Positions 36,649-49,375 of a DNA stretch of 64,000 nt are shown piece after piece. The stretch spans positions 372,001 through 436,000 of the forward strand of contig JAMXBD010001049.1 in the NCBI GenBank assembly GCA_024138025.1. Reading direction: 5' to 3'. Origin of the DNA: Combretum micranthum. Taxonomy: Eukaryota; Streptophyta; Magnoliopsida; Myrtales; Combretaceae. The notes below the pieces were generated by a model. That model made no database searches, had not been told where the DNA came from, and worked only from the letters and a program-made list of their open reading frames with translations. How positions within the stretch are numbered: position 1 is the stretch's first letter; each line of letters opens with the position of its first letter. The position numbers were made by a program, and so were the translations under genes.

Positions 36649-37187
36649 ATAAATTAAAGCTAAGGAAAACCAAAAGACAAAATAAAAATGACAGTTTTGC
36701 AAAACAAACGCCGGCGACTTGGTCTTGTATGCCGATGGTGTAGAAGCCGGTGTTAGAAAATATGCATTCTATATGCTTCTAACACTGGTTATACGCTGAT
36801 GCTTTAGTGTGATACGCTGATCGTATAGAAGACAAAGCTAGCGATGTAGAAGCTGGCCTTAAGAAATTCGAATCTGTGATGCTTCAAAGCTGGTCAAATG
36901 CTAGTAGTGTTTCCTTTAATGATGATGGCGTAGAATTAAGCTCAAGCGGTATTGTGCTAGTCTAAATCTCCAACGATAGATTTGTTGAGGATTCTATTGC
37001 TTCCTTTGATAACATACAAATATTCTTCATATTGAACTCAAAGTCTAGTTGGATATGATATACTTGAATGCTCCGATCTTCATTCGATTCCAAGTGACCA
37101 CTCAATACTCTTGAAGTAAGATTTTGCAAACCTTTAGCTCAAGCATGAGTAAGTGGTCCTGTAGTTGCAATGGCTTGATTCCCATCA
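36649..37187 (-). repeat. G1 3' LTR, right part
   Basis: This continues the LTR broken at 26546 and matches 53880-54416, ending CCCATCA at 37187. It includes the GC-rich module (36703-36960) with CGCCGGCGACTTGG and AGCCGGTGTTAG. Reading the minus strand from about 37187, the frame DDGNQAIATTGPL runs from the internal region into the LTR, so the polyprotein tail is LTR-encoded. Confidence 0.9.
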
Positions 37188-37967
37188 TCTCCTTGGGCCT
37201 GTAGAAGACTTGCCTTTAAATTTGATGAATCTTCATGAATGTCCTCTGGAAAGTATGGTGAAAGATTTGAAATGTTGAAAGTGGCGGATAGTCTATAATC
37301 TCCAGGTAGTTCCAACCTATATGCGTTGTTGTTGGTCTTCTCTATGATTCTGAATGGTTCATTGCTCTAGCTCATAATTTCTGTGACTTCTCGTGTGGAA
37401 ACTAGTCCTTGCTAAGATGAATATAAACCAAATCACTAGGATTGAAATCCTTTGGCTTCCATCGTTTGTGGCCTTGTTATTTCTACTGCTCTTGAATCTT
37501 CTTAAGGTATTCGATTACCTTTTGATGTGTCTTCTGAATCTTTTAGGATCGCTCCACTCCACTCAAGCTTTCTTCCTTTGCTGCTAGTTTAGCTATCAAG
37601 TCTAAAGGTATATTGTTGGATTGTAGCCATACATAACTTCAAAAGGAGACTTACCAGTTGAACTATGTGTAAACCTATTATAAGCAAACTCAGCAATAGG
37701 AAGACACAAGTCCCAATCAGTAAGATTCATGCACAAAAATGTTAACAATATAAAGGACATCATCTGTTTTATGGCATGATATGAAGTGTGTCATTTTACT
37801 AAAGCAGTCTACAACCGCCATGATAGAGTCTTTTCCTCTCTTTGTCTTAGGCAAACCTAAGACAAAGTCCATACTAATATCAATGTATGGTTGAGTGGGT
37901 AATGGCAATGGCATATATTCATCCCAAGATTCTTTCTTCCCTTTGGCTCCCTTACACACTCCACATC
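37188..37967 (-). pseudogene. G1 integrase core and C-terminus (after the B2 break)
   Basis: Minus-strand ORF 37959-37717 carries KGAKGKKESWDEYMPLPLP, DISMDFVLGLPKTKRGKDS and VDCFSKMTHFISC, the first part of the gypsy integrase catalytic core with its first Asp. About 100 residues of the core are then missing: FVHESY is followed within a few codons by DLCLPIAEFAYNRFTHSS and KSPFEVMYGYNP, so the segment with the second Asp is deleted. Downstream are stops and decayed C-terminal sequence to the LTR. The N-terminal zinc-binding part of the same integrase is 12 kb away at 49983-50195. Confidence 0.88.
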
Positions 37968-38140
37968 TATAAACCTCCGAAGTTTTGGAATCGGTTTAGC
38001 TTAAACCTTAATCTGAAAGTCAACCGAAAACCCTAAAGTTAACAAAACCCTAGTTAGACGTAATTGTTTAAGTCTGGCAATCCTGAATAAACAACCCTAA
38101 GAAAGTAAGTAAGAGTTTAGTATGTAAAATATTTCGTAAT

Positions 38141-41100
38141 TGTCACGCCCCATAGGGGTATCCTAAACGTAACAGTCCGCTACATGCTATATAAGACTCT
38201 CAAATTTCTATCCGAACCCTCTAGGAGTCTTGTATAGATGTAAAGCGTCCCTTTACGACAATAGAATACTCTGTTCAATGGAGTTGAGAAGTTTAATGTG
38301 ACATTCATTAGCCATAAATAATAAACCAAAACACATATATATAAATTACAAAGTCTAAGGGGCATTCCCCTGCAAAATAATATTAAGTCCATTACAGTCA
38401 TCCAGAGTTTTTTAGTTTCCAATGGAAGTCTACACAAAATCGAAATAAACTTCTAAGAGAAACTCCTAGCTCCAGTACCTAAGCTGTAGCCTGCCTTGGC
38501 TTAAGCCAAATGAATTCATGCTGCAACAAGTAAAAACTATAGGGGCGTAAGCTAACTAGCTTAGTGAGTGAAAACTTCCATATCACAATTAAGACAAATC
38601 ATTCAAGCAAGTGATCATTCAAGCAAGTGAAATGCATCAAACAAATGAGTTCAACAAACATATGACCAGCCGGAAATCATATGTGAATGGACTTACGCCT
38701 TCCATCCCGGGTTAGCAGATTAACGAATCCTACGGTACGACGCCGTTTAAGCTCACAGTCAACTAAACAATATTTCATTTTATGAATCACAATTAACCAA
38801 CAATTTCGTTTTATGGATCACGATTAACCAACATATTCGTTTTATGGATCACGAAAAACCAACAAATGCTAATGCTCCATCCTTGTCGTGATATGAATGA
38901 GTTCAATTATAATTGAAGTCCAATAGTAGATTAATCCAATTCTTTTAGGTGACCAACCAATATTCGCAGACAATCAATTATAACTCCTTGCTATACAAGT
39001 AGTAGCTTAACACCCGGTTTTGATATTCCTTAAGTTTAACTTCACATATCAACAGCAGACAAGTATATACTTCCCAAATACTCCATCATGCATATTCATT
39101 TTTATCTTTGCTTAAAAACTAATGCCACTATCATTACAATCAAAAGCAATAATTGAAATCGGAAGTAATACTCACTCGGCCATGGTACGCTGGTCTCTTA
39201 ATAATAGTAGTCGGGTGGTAGAGTATCGTCGTGCTCGGGATCACCTACCAAATAAGAACAACCTAATAAGAATCTCATCACTTAACTAATTCAAGCTATG
39301 CATCTAAGCTAGACAAAATCAGAATTCTTGCTATTTGCGGAAGTTCCAACTTAAAACGGCCACAACTTGGTCATTTTAACTCAGAATTTCGCAAATTTTA
39401 TATCGATTTCTATCTATTTTGAAAGATATATCTATTTCTAATATTATTTTCAAGTTTCGAAGACATTAAGGTCATGGAATAGAGGGATCAGATCTGTTCC
39501 ATAACGTTTCCATTTCCGAAAAATTGTTCGCATTTGGTAAAAATGTTTCTAGTCGATGATTCATGTATAGATGGAATATGAATGAATTCCTAATGTGAAT
39601 GTCATGTAATGAGGCCAATATATGCATGATCTTGATAATTTTTGATAATGGACTCTTAAGAACTCTTAATTATTATAAGACTCCACAATAGCCATTTCTT
39701 AAAATCTATCTTTCCAATTTTTGCATCTCCTAGGGTTTTAAGATTTTATTCTTAGAATTCATTTACTATCTAAATAAAAATGAGTCTTCATCATCTATAC
39801 TATCCAAGACCTTCATTTCTTCTTAGAAATTCACATTTTTCATTTGGCAATTATGTCTTTAAACAAGCTTTTCACAAAAATCCGAATTTTGGAAAATTTC
39901 ATTTCTTGCACATTCCTTATGAGAAAACTTGTTTATTACATCAAAATTTGAAGCTTTATCATATCTATTGTCTAAGGACTTCATTTAACTCATAAAACAT
40001 ACAATTTGAGCTCAAATACTAGGTGATTACATATGCACCAACTCAAATTACGAATTTGATAATTTGATCACTCACTCAAAATTTTCCATTCTAACTCCAC
40101 TACTTGTTTTACATATTACTTATTCCTAAACTCATTCAAACTTATAAAAATCATTCCTTAGAGATACCTATTACATATACTTTTCATTTTTCATTAGAAA
40201 TATGAGTTTCAAAGTGGTTTCAAGAGTTTTTAAAATAGGTTTCAAATTTCCATCCGAATTTTCCTTTAGACATTTCTAACAAAATCTTTTATTTTTCAAG
40301 TTTCTTGTCCTATATCCATAAAGATCTATCATTTAACACATCTATATACATGCAAGGCTAAGCTTTTATGACCATAAATGCATGCAAGCTCAAAATAACC
40401 ACATAAACATAAATGTAAATGAAAGTAGGAGTGCTAAACACTAGATCTACCATATATAGTGCATGAATCATGAGTTTCATGGCATGAACATAACTTTCCA
40501 TGCAAGATCTCTACTTTACATGCATGAACATGATGATATTCTAACAAAAACTCCTTTAAACACAAGATCTACTTCTTGTGATAGCTTGATATTCTTGTAT
40601 TAGTATTTTCTTGTCCTTAGCATATGCTCGTTGGGATTTAAAGTGGAAAACACTCAAGAATGGTCTTGCCATTACAAGATTTGGTAATAAAAAGCTTAAA
40701 ATCATCACATATATGGAGATTTGGAGTAGAAAAGAAGATGAAATGAAGTTGTGAGTGAGTGTGTGTGCAAGTGTGGGTCACGGCAAGAACAAGAGGGAGA
40801 AGAGAGAGTTTTTAACCTTTGTAAAATTTTGAAAGAGTGAAATGAAGAGAGAGTAGAAAATGAGTTATATATCATGTGCATTAGGGTTTATTTGTAATAA
40901 AATGAGTAAAAATAAAACAAATTAGAGGGAATTGGGGAGGGGGTGCGCCGGCCAAGTGAGTGAGGGAGAGAGAGATATTTGATTTTTTTTTTTAATAAAA
41001 TTTGTAATTTATGTAATAAAATGTAATAATTAATAGGAAACAAAATTTCTTGGAAAATAAAATTGTAATGAGTAGTTGTAAGGATGTAAGAATGGGTATG

Positions 41101-41567
41101 GTAGTGTGTAGTGTAGGTTACTTGTGAATAGTAGACAAGACATCTACTTTACCGGTTGTAGAGAAAATATGGGAAAAAGGCTATAACTGTAATTTTTATA
41201 GCTCGAAAAATTATAAAATTTATATTTTTGAAATCCTTATAAAATTTTGGTTTTAATGAATATTCCGAAATATTTTTCTGAGTTTGTGGTCCCGGGCACC
41301 TTTTTCCATAATTGGCTCGGGAAGGCTTGGAATAGAAAATTTTCCGAATTTAAAACTTTCTAAGGTTTAAAATATAGTCTAAAACAATAATTCATATTCA
41401 TTTACTTTATAAAACTTCTTTTGTTATGAAACCGAAGGAAAGCCGGATTTAGGGTTTCTAAGCTTCTCTCTCTAAGCTTCTCTCACTAAGCTTAAACTAG
41501 ATTGGATTAGGGTTTCGCTTTTCGAGCCTCGGAGTTTATTTGACTATTAAGAATACCAGGATTTATA
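38141..41567 (-). mobile_element. Element B3: 3.4-kb solo-LTR-like element, reverse orientation
   Basis: Plus-strand ends are TGTCACGCCCC and AGGATTTATA (CA decayed to TA), flanked by exact GTAAT (38136-38140, 41568-41572). Removing it rejoins the B2 upstream block. Minus-strand features: terminal block with GTTACGTTTAGGATACCCCT, hairpin TAAGCTA/TAGCTTA (38548-38563), the conserved GGCGTAAGTCCATTC block near 38695, a GGCCGGCGCACCCCC motif near 40945, and a possible TATA (ATATATAAC, near 40870). Its body differs from B1/B2, so it is a distinct subfamily. No coding capacity. Confidence 0.87.
38774..38866. repeat. Three 31-bp tandem units in B3
   Basis: Units start TTCATTTTATGAATCAC or TTCGTTTTATGGATCAC at 38774, 38805 and 38836 and end near ACCAACA. 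They occupy the place where B1 and B2 have their own, different short tandem repeats. Confidence 0.85.
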
Positions 41568-42100
41568 GTAATTACCTAAGGAAGCATAAAAAGATCAGAT
41601 TAGTAAAACCGCAAATCGTTTTAAACTGAACGAATACAATTCTTGAAAAACGTGTCACGAGGCTCGGAATAGTAAAAATATTCCGAATATACCGTTAGAC
41701 TCGTAAAAATATAAGGTTTTCAAAATATCAGTTTTATAATTTTTCGGTAAATAAAAATAACAATATTGCAATTATACGTGTATTTTCTTACTACCGGTAC
41801 TTTATTAGTCATATATACTTTACATTACATTATTCACTACTATTTTACACTATTCTTTTATCTTTACTTTTTCTAACACTTACTCTTACAACACCATAAC
41901 CTATAACATTTACTTTTTACCTTTCCCATAACTTTAGTTCACATCTACCTTACTTATTACTTCATTTAATCAACAAAAATACAAAATAATTCTCTCTTCC
42001 TCCCCCTCTCTCATGGCCGGCACACACCCCCTTTGTCTCCCTCTCAATTTTGTTTTATTTTTTTTTTATTTAAATCACTCAATAATCACTCCACATTTTC

Positions 42101-42292
42101 CTATAAATACCCTCCTCCTCTTTCGCTTCTTTCACACAATTATACTTACAAATTTTATATCAAATCCCTCTCAAATTTTCCTCTCACAACTCTCTCCAAA
42201 TACTCTCTCAAAACTCTTTCAAAATAATCTCAAACCACCTTCTACTATACAAAACCCATAACCACATAATACTTCAAAAACCTTCTTTAGGT
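42101..42292 (+). promoter_or_regulatory. B2 promoter, leader and splice donor
   Basis: CTATAAATACCCTCC, a C/T/A-rich leader, then CTTTAG/GTAAAC (junction 42290/42291). Upstream, CATGGCCGGCACACACCCCC (42012-) parallels the B1 motif. A short ORF starts at that ATG (42013-42261, MAGTHPL...); it is not conserved in B1, so I do not call it a gene. Confidence 0.62.
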
Positions 42293-43897
42293 AAACTTTT
42301 CCTTATATTTTCTTCATCTCATGTTATGTAACTTTACATGATCATGGTGTGAGTTTCCAAAAATTAAATGTTATGGAAGTTACACTATGTTCATGTATTG
42401 TTCTTGTTCATGAATATTTATTTATGTTTATGTTGTTAATTTATTTTGTTCATATTATTGTTATTATATCTAAGTATTATTATCATATATTCTTTAGAGC
42501 ATATAAGCTCACTTGCAATTTATTTATTTCCATGCAAAGTAATTTATTTATTTCTTCCATTGCAATTTATTTATTTCTTGTTATTTTAAGATTAGTCTCT
42601 AGTCTTAGACTTGTCCTCATCAAGTCAAAACATTTTTCTTTCTTTTATTTTATTTCTTTCTTTTGGGACTAGTCTACTTCTTAATCTCGAGAGCCTTGAA
42701 GAAGCTAAGACTCCAAATACTTGACTTTATTTATTAATTATGTTATTTTTGCTTGTTATTATTTCTTATAAATCATGCCTATTAAGATTGCTGTCAAATT
42801 TTTCTAAGCTCTAAAAACATTTGATAAAAAAGAGATTTTATCACTTAGGAATAAGTTTATATGAAATATAAAATCTATGGTTTAACAAAAATAAAGTTAT
42901 TCGTTTCCAAGTTATAAGAAGAACTAACTACAATTTTAGAAGCTACTTTTATTTTGAAAAGCTTTTTAAATCATTTCTATATCACTTGTTTTTCAAAAAG
43001 AAAATGATTTTTGATACAAAAATGATTTCTATAAAAACATAATATAAAGGAAACCTTATGAGAAAGGAATAAAATTTTCAAATTAAGACATTTTCAAATA
43101 AATGGTTAAAGAAAAGTTGTATAGAAAATAAATAGGAAAAATAGCACCAACGTAGAGAATTTAGAAAAGACGAAAATTACTTTTCGAAAAAGTCATCTAG
43201 GAAAAATAATAAGCCAAACATAAAGTAATTATTTGAAAAAAAAAGAATCAAAATATTCATTTTTAAAAAGAATTACAAAATAAATTCCTTGTAAACTATA
43301 GTTTTCTAAACTTTTAATTAACATTGTTTTACTCAAGAAACATGGTTGGACACAAACACTTGAGCATGAATAAAATATGAGCTAAGTAGCTATAAAAAGA
43401 GAAATTTTCAACTATATAAATAACTAAGTATTTATCAAACAAATTTTGAATGATTTAATGTTTGAAACAAATTGTTTTTGGGTTAGGAAAATTTGTGGTT
43501 AATCTGATCATCACTGTTTCGGAGCCTATATGAACTAGTTTGATAAAAATAGTTTTAGAAATGAGTAGATCTTTTCGAGTAGGTAGAAACCGATATATTA
43601 TATGCGTGATTTTGAGTTAAAATGACTAAGTTATGGCTATTTGAATTGGAATTCTCCTTTATATGCACTTTGACGTTCTTATGATATTGTTTTATCAAAA
43701 TTCAAAAAGTCATCAAGAAATACTCATTTTGGGTATTTTCTTGGACTAGGTGATTCCAAGGAAGAATACCTTACCCCGAGGACTACTTCGACTAAGTAGA
43801 GTGTGTGAACGACTCATCCGATTAGAGAATTGTTGACATGGCATCGTGAGTATATTTCCTTAAAATTCTTTACTTGATTGTGCTTGTAGACTAGTTG

Positions 43898-46800
43898 TGT
43901 AAGCCCGAAAATTCTAGTAAATAATTCCAAAATAAACATCGAATATAAACTCTAAAAATGACTCCAAATTAAAACCGAACTTCGACTAGTCCTAAATCAC
44001 GAACGAATCCAGAAATTTCTTAATCTTGAGAAAATGAGATTCCTTAAAAATAAAATAAGAACTCAATAGTTTTTAAATTCAAAACCACTACGTATGAAAA
44101 ATTTTATATGTAACTCTGACTTATAAAATCGGGTAATATAGAACCTAAAAACAAATTATTAAAAAGTAAATAATGATTAACCTTCGGAAATAAAACCCAA
44201 TTCAATAATTTTGAAAACGTTAAGAGATATTAAATACTTACAAAAATAAAATTTAAAATAATTTTCTCAAACTAGATATGTTGTATAAACATAAAACGTC
44301 AATTTCCAAATTGGCAAAGACCTCAACCGGAAAATCACTTGGGAACCTTAAGTGGAATACAGCAGTTTAAGTCCGACAATCTCGCGCTCTTAACCCTAGA
44401 GGTTGAGGTGTAGTTTAAATGTATAGAGTAGCTCGTAGTAATATAAGGTCGCTTAAAAATATCATATAGGTAAATTTTTGACCTATTTCGAACCCGTCGG
44501 ATACAAACAACTTGAAAAGCGTGTCCTGGGGTTTGAGATATAAAAAATATACCATTAATACCGTTAGACTCGTATTTTCGTAAAGATTTCAAAAATATCA
44601 ATTTTATAATTTTTCGATAACTAAAAATATCTGATTTTACGATTATATTCGTATTTCTTACTACCGGTGATTAACTAGTCTTTTATACTATTCACTTCTA
44701 TTTCATTACAATTTTATTATTCTCGTAAACCATAATATTTTTTTTAAGATAAATATTTTATATATCATAAAAATTTTTTTTCTAAAATTTAGTTAGTTTT
44801 GGTTTTTATAGGATCAATTTCTGTTTAACACCCGATACTAAAAATAAAATAAATTAATTTAATTATTGAAAAATATTTTTATTTTCATAAAATATTTTTT
44901 ATAATTTTTCGGGTTATAAAAATATCATTTATAGCTCATATTCGTGTATTTTGATCATACAGTAACTTATTTAATAATTTACTAAAACAATAAATAATCT
45001 TATTTTAATTATGAAAAATCTGCTACAATTATTTGGAATACATTTTCTATATTTTTCTTATTTTTATTTTATTTTATTAAAAAGTACTCTTACAACCCAT
45101 ATCTTTAAGTACACCTTTCACACATAACTTCTTTTTCATTTCAATCTTCTACACTTCATTACACTTCATGGCAGAAATTTTGACTCCTTTTGGCTGCCTT
45201 TTGTCCCTTGAATTACTCCAAATTGATTAAAATAAATCTCTTTCAACCTTCTTTAAGAAGCAACACTTACACATTAATTACCCATTACATTTTCAATTCA
45301 AAAGCTAACTAATTTCCCTTCTCTCCTCTACCCTTCACGCCAACTATAGGACATCATTGGCTGCCCATTTCTTTTTTTTTTTTTTTTTTATCTCATTTAA
45401 GTGTCTTAAAAACTCCTTCTATCTCTCCTCTCTTATTTACACCTTCAACCCTTTACCATTTCTTACTTTTTCCTCTCTATTTTCCTCTTTCTTTCTTCTT
45501 TTCTCTTGTTCTTACAAGAAAAACAAGCTGCCCCCATTTCAAGTTCTTGCTTCCACATTCCATTCTTGAAGATTCTTTAAGTAAACTTTCTTCTTAAGCT
45601 TCCATAGATGATATAGGTAAAGTATAGTGAGAGTTTCATACATTAAATGACCTTCCATAAGCTTAAAAGCTAAGGATGGTGATGCCAAAATAAAACACTC
45701 CTCTTATCCATGATTATTTTCTTGTATCATTATTATTTTCTTACTACAAGTAGTTATATTTTGTAGATCTAACTTTTTATGTAACTTTGATTTTATTTAT
45801 GCTTTAGATCTTGTTATTTGAGTTATTATTTTGTTTTATTTTCAAGTTATGTTGTTATTGCTAATGATTTGTGCATATATTCATCATTCACATAACCATC
45901 ATAGTGTTCATGCATTTATAACTAGTATAGTAAACTAGATCTAGTTGTTTTAAGTTCATACATGTATTAGACTTTTGTTTTATGTTCTTAAATAACTTGT
46001 AATAGCTTAATGGTAGTAGGAAAGTATTAGAAAGCTCAAGATCTATTTTAGTTTCAACAAAAATCATTTTTGAAAATTCCGATAAAAAGGGAACCATATT
46101 TAGAAAAGCTATTTTTCAACTTCAAAATGTGTATTTTCATTTAAAACGAAGGGTTAGGGAATAGATATCATAAATAAATGATCTTGATGAGTAAAGTTTA
46201 GATCTATGAGTTTAGGGTTTACTACCATGGATTTCTTTTACATTTATGCTCATAGAAAGTGTAGATCTTGGTTTTGAACTCAAATAAAAATGGTAAAATT
46301 CGTATCTAGGCAAGACCACATTTAAAAACCACTTTCCAAGTGTCAAAATGGAATTTTTACTTGAAATAATGAAGGCTTAATGGGTATAGATCATCAAAAC
46401 TTCATTTTATATGGTTCAAAGGTGATTTTCAAAGATTATTTTTTCAAAACAACATTCTATTTTCGGATCTAGACAAAGGCTTAACTTAAAAACATGTTTT
46501 CTAACTCAAAAATGAAGTTTTTATTCAAAATATGGAAGGCTTTTAAGATAGGATATGTAAAGGATGATTTGTCATAAGTTTAGATGGATTTTATCAAAAG
46601 ATATGTCCAAAAACAAATTTTGTAAATTTAGATCTCAACCAAGACCAATTTTGAAAACCCATTTTTCAACACCAAAATGAAGGATTTGTTTAAAAAATGA
46701 AAGGCTTATAGAATAGGTATCAATAGAAGATGTTTTTGATAAGTAAATGGTTGATCTACTAATAGAGATTCTCAAAATAGGAAGAGATTTCAAAGTACAA

Positions 46801-48970
46801 AATTTGAGTTTTATTCTAACTTTGTGAAATTCGGATGGTTTCAAGACCATGCCTTAAAAATCCTTTATCAACTCCAAAACTTGTGTTTTATATAAAAAAT
46901 GAAGAGTATAGGTAATAGATATCATTGAGTAATGATTTTTATATGTTGAGATGGGATGTGCTAAGAAAAACATGTAGAGCAAGGAGTAGAAATAAAGTGG
47001 AAAAATTTGAGTTGTTGTCATTTTAAGAAATTCGTAATAATGGAGTAATGGCATGAAAACACTTACTTTCCAAAATCAAAATAGAAGTTTTATTAAAGAA
47101 ATGACGTCCTTAGTGGCTAGGTATGGTTGAGCCTTAATTTTCTAAGTATCAAATGATTTTTACTTAAAGGAATTACCATAAGAATAAATTTTGCAAATTT
47201 CGGATTTTGGGATGAACCATAATTAGAAACATGTTTACAAAGTGTAAAATGGAAATTTTTATTAAAAAACAAAGGCCTTAAGGAATATACATAATGAAGG
47301 CTTAATTTTAACAAGAATAAATAAATTTTCTTCAAGGGATTTTTCTAAAACAAGTGGAAATTGTCAAGAATACAAGACTAGCATTCTAAGTTGATTTTTC
47401 ATAAAGTCTTACAAGAAAAAAGTTTTCTAAAAACTTCTTTTATTAAATATCATCAAGAACATGCACAAATATATCTCATGACATATCATTATTGATAGTA
47501 GCTTGTTCATATTGCATGTATACTTGCTTTGGATAGTAGAAACTTCATGAACTTTCACAAAATCAATTTTCTAAATCAGTTTTCGCTCTTGTTCTGATCT
47601 GATCTGATCTGATCAGATCCTTTCGAAGATTCAAAGTTTTCAAAACTTAAATATGATATTAGAATTAGATAGATCTTTCAAAGTAGATAGAAATCGATAT
47701 ATAATTTGCTAAATTCAGAGTTAAAATGACCAAGTTATGGCCGTTTTAAGTTGGAATTCCTGCTTAAGACGAGAATTACAAATTTGATAGTTTGTATGAG
47801 ATAGGATGGATTATTTTTGAGTTGAAATACTCATTTGGGTATTTCTTCCTTTTTAGTGACCCCGAAATCGATGATTCTCTACCATCATATTACTTTTACT
47901 AAGAGATCGCTGATCCAATGGCTAAGTGAGTTTTCTTCTTATTTTGTTACCTTGTTTGTGCTTGTAGCTAGTTACATTAGAATTATAGGAACAAGATAAA
48001 AGCTGATATGAATGGGGATGGGATAATCGATGAGATTTTGATGTATGTATGCCAAAGAATACCAAAACATATCGAAACCATGATTCGATTGGATAATTGC
48101 ATTGTTCGTATTATTTTCGTTGATGTGTATGATATTGGTTGGTCACTCTAAAGAATGTATGAATAATTTGACCTAAACAAAAATAAATTAGACATGTATC
48201 GCATTGGACATGTTGCATTTGGTAGCGTGCTACTCCTACGCAGGTCGATCGGTATGGTCCGAGGACTTGTTTGGATAATGAAACCCAATAGCAGAGCTCA
48301 TTCATAGGGAACTAAGGCGCACCGAGGATACATTCCATGTGTGAGCCTAGCCGAGTTGAGTGCTATGAGCTTGGGGGGCTTCGGGGATTAGCAGCGGTCG
48401 TATAGACTTTCAATACCATCACTAACCCAAGATACGGAGGGTGTAAATCCATTATGTGTATGGGTTTCGGATTCCTATACATAATTGTTTGCTCATGTAC
48501 TTGTTCATGCATAGCATATGGATGATTTATAACTTGCTTGTTATGGTACGGAATTAAGGGAACTCTCACTAAGCTAGTGTAGCTTATACCCCAATAGATG
48601 TTTGATTAAACAGGTTAACTCAAAATGCTACGTGGGGATCACGATGGTTGGAGCTGAGTATGACTTTGGGATTCTGGTAGGAAGTAAGGATACTTGAAGA
48701 TATTAGCTAGGTTTTGTGAATTGTCTTGTAATAGTTTTATGTAGTGAAATCTTTTGATAAATTGAAATTAAAGTATAGTGAATTGTATTTCCTTTACATT
48801 ATTACTCAAGTTGTATCAATATAAAATGTATCACTCCGATGTGTCTCCTCCATGTGTTAGACGCTTTGTACATAATATGGAAGCCTTCGCATGACTGAAG
48901 CAGTCATTCCTAGGTTTTAATATTGTGTATGGTGGACTGCCACATTTAGGGTACCCTTCGGGGCGTGACA
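43898..48970 (+). mobile_element. Element A2: 5.1-kb solo-LTR-like element, relative of A1
   Basis: It starts TGTAAGCCCGAAAATTC and ends CCCTTCGGGGCGTGACA. The flanks are AGTTG (43893-43897) and AGTCA (48971-48975), matching at three of five bases; its site is confirmed by B1, where the corresponding sequence is uninterrupted (CTTGTAGTTTAGTTGCACTAG). Shared with A1: upstream block (GACAATCTCGCGCTCTTAA near 44374), donor ATAG/GTAAAG (45616/45617), hairpin 48570-48586, acceptor CAG (ends 48613) and terminal block. It is longer than A1 because of a duplicated upstream segment (44600-44690 and 44900-44965) and a repeat array at 46000-47340. Confidence 0.82.
46000..47340. repeat. Degenerate tandem array in A2, period about 165-215 bp
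   Basis: About seven diverged units, each with TCAAAATG-like sequence followed by TTTTTATT, AAATGAAGG and a TAGGTATAGAT-like end. Anchors lie near 46122, 46337, 46505, 46669, 46873, 47075 and 47240. It lies in the part of the LTR between donor and acceptor. A weaker version may exist in A1 (about 7200-8050). Confidence 0.6.
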
Positions 48971-49224
48971 AGTCACATTAGAATTAAGAAAAGACAAATG
49001 GATATGTATGTAAGATAATTTGTTGAAAGGATCCTAAGAATATCGATGCGGAATTGATTTAATGTTTGTTTTAGTATAACACTTGATTTTTTTCAAATTC
49101 TATGATCACCCTAAATTTGATAATAATGATGTTATGATACCATAAATAAACTGATTCATGCATACCACGAAGTGAGTCACATTACATTAGGTTATTATCC
49201 TTGGGTGAGAAAGATGGTAGCTCA

Positions 49225-49375
49225 GATCAAAAGCAAATACTTGGCGGAGTGACCGAAAGTGATTGCTTGGCGACATGGAATTAAATGCTTGGCGGACAGT
49301 CCGGAAGCATAGCTCAATTCAAGTAAACTTAATATGCTTGGCGGTATTGATCGAAAGTATAAATCTTTTTAACAA
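49225..49375. repeat. Short tandem repeats around TGCTTGGCGG in B2
   Basis: Four degenerate units: ATACTTGGCGGAGTGACCGA, TTGCTTGGCGACATGG, ATGCTTGGCGGACAGTCCG and ATGCTTGGCGGTATTGATCG, each ending in a GAAAG/GAAGC-like tail. The equivalent block in B1 (23600-23770) is built on GCTTATCGGC or GCTTAACGGC, so the unit is conserved in position but has diverged. Confidence 0.7.

Noticed and set aside
42013..42261. 82-codon ORF starting in the B2 leader
   Set aside because: The matching region in B1 does not keep the frame; the sequence is a C/T-rich transcript leader.
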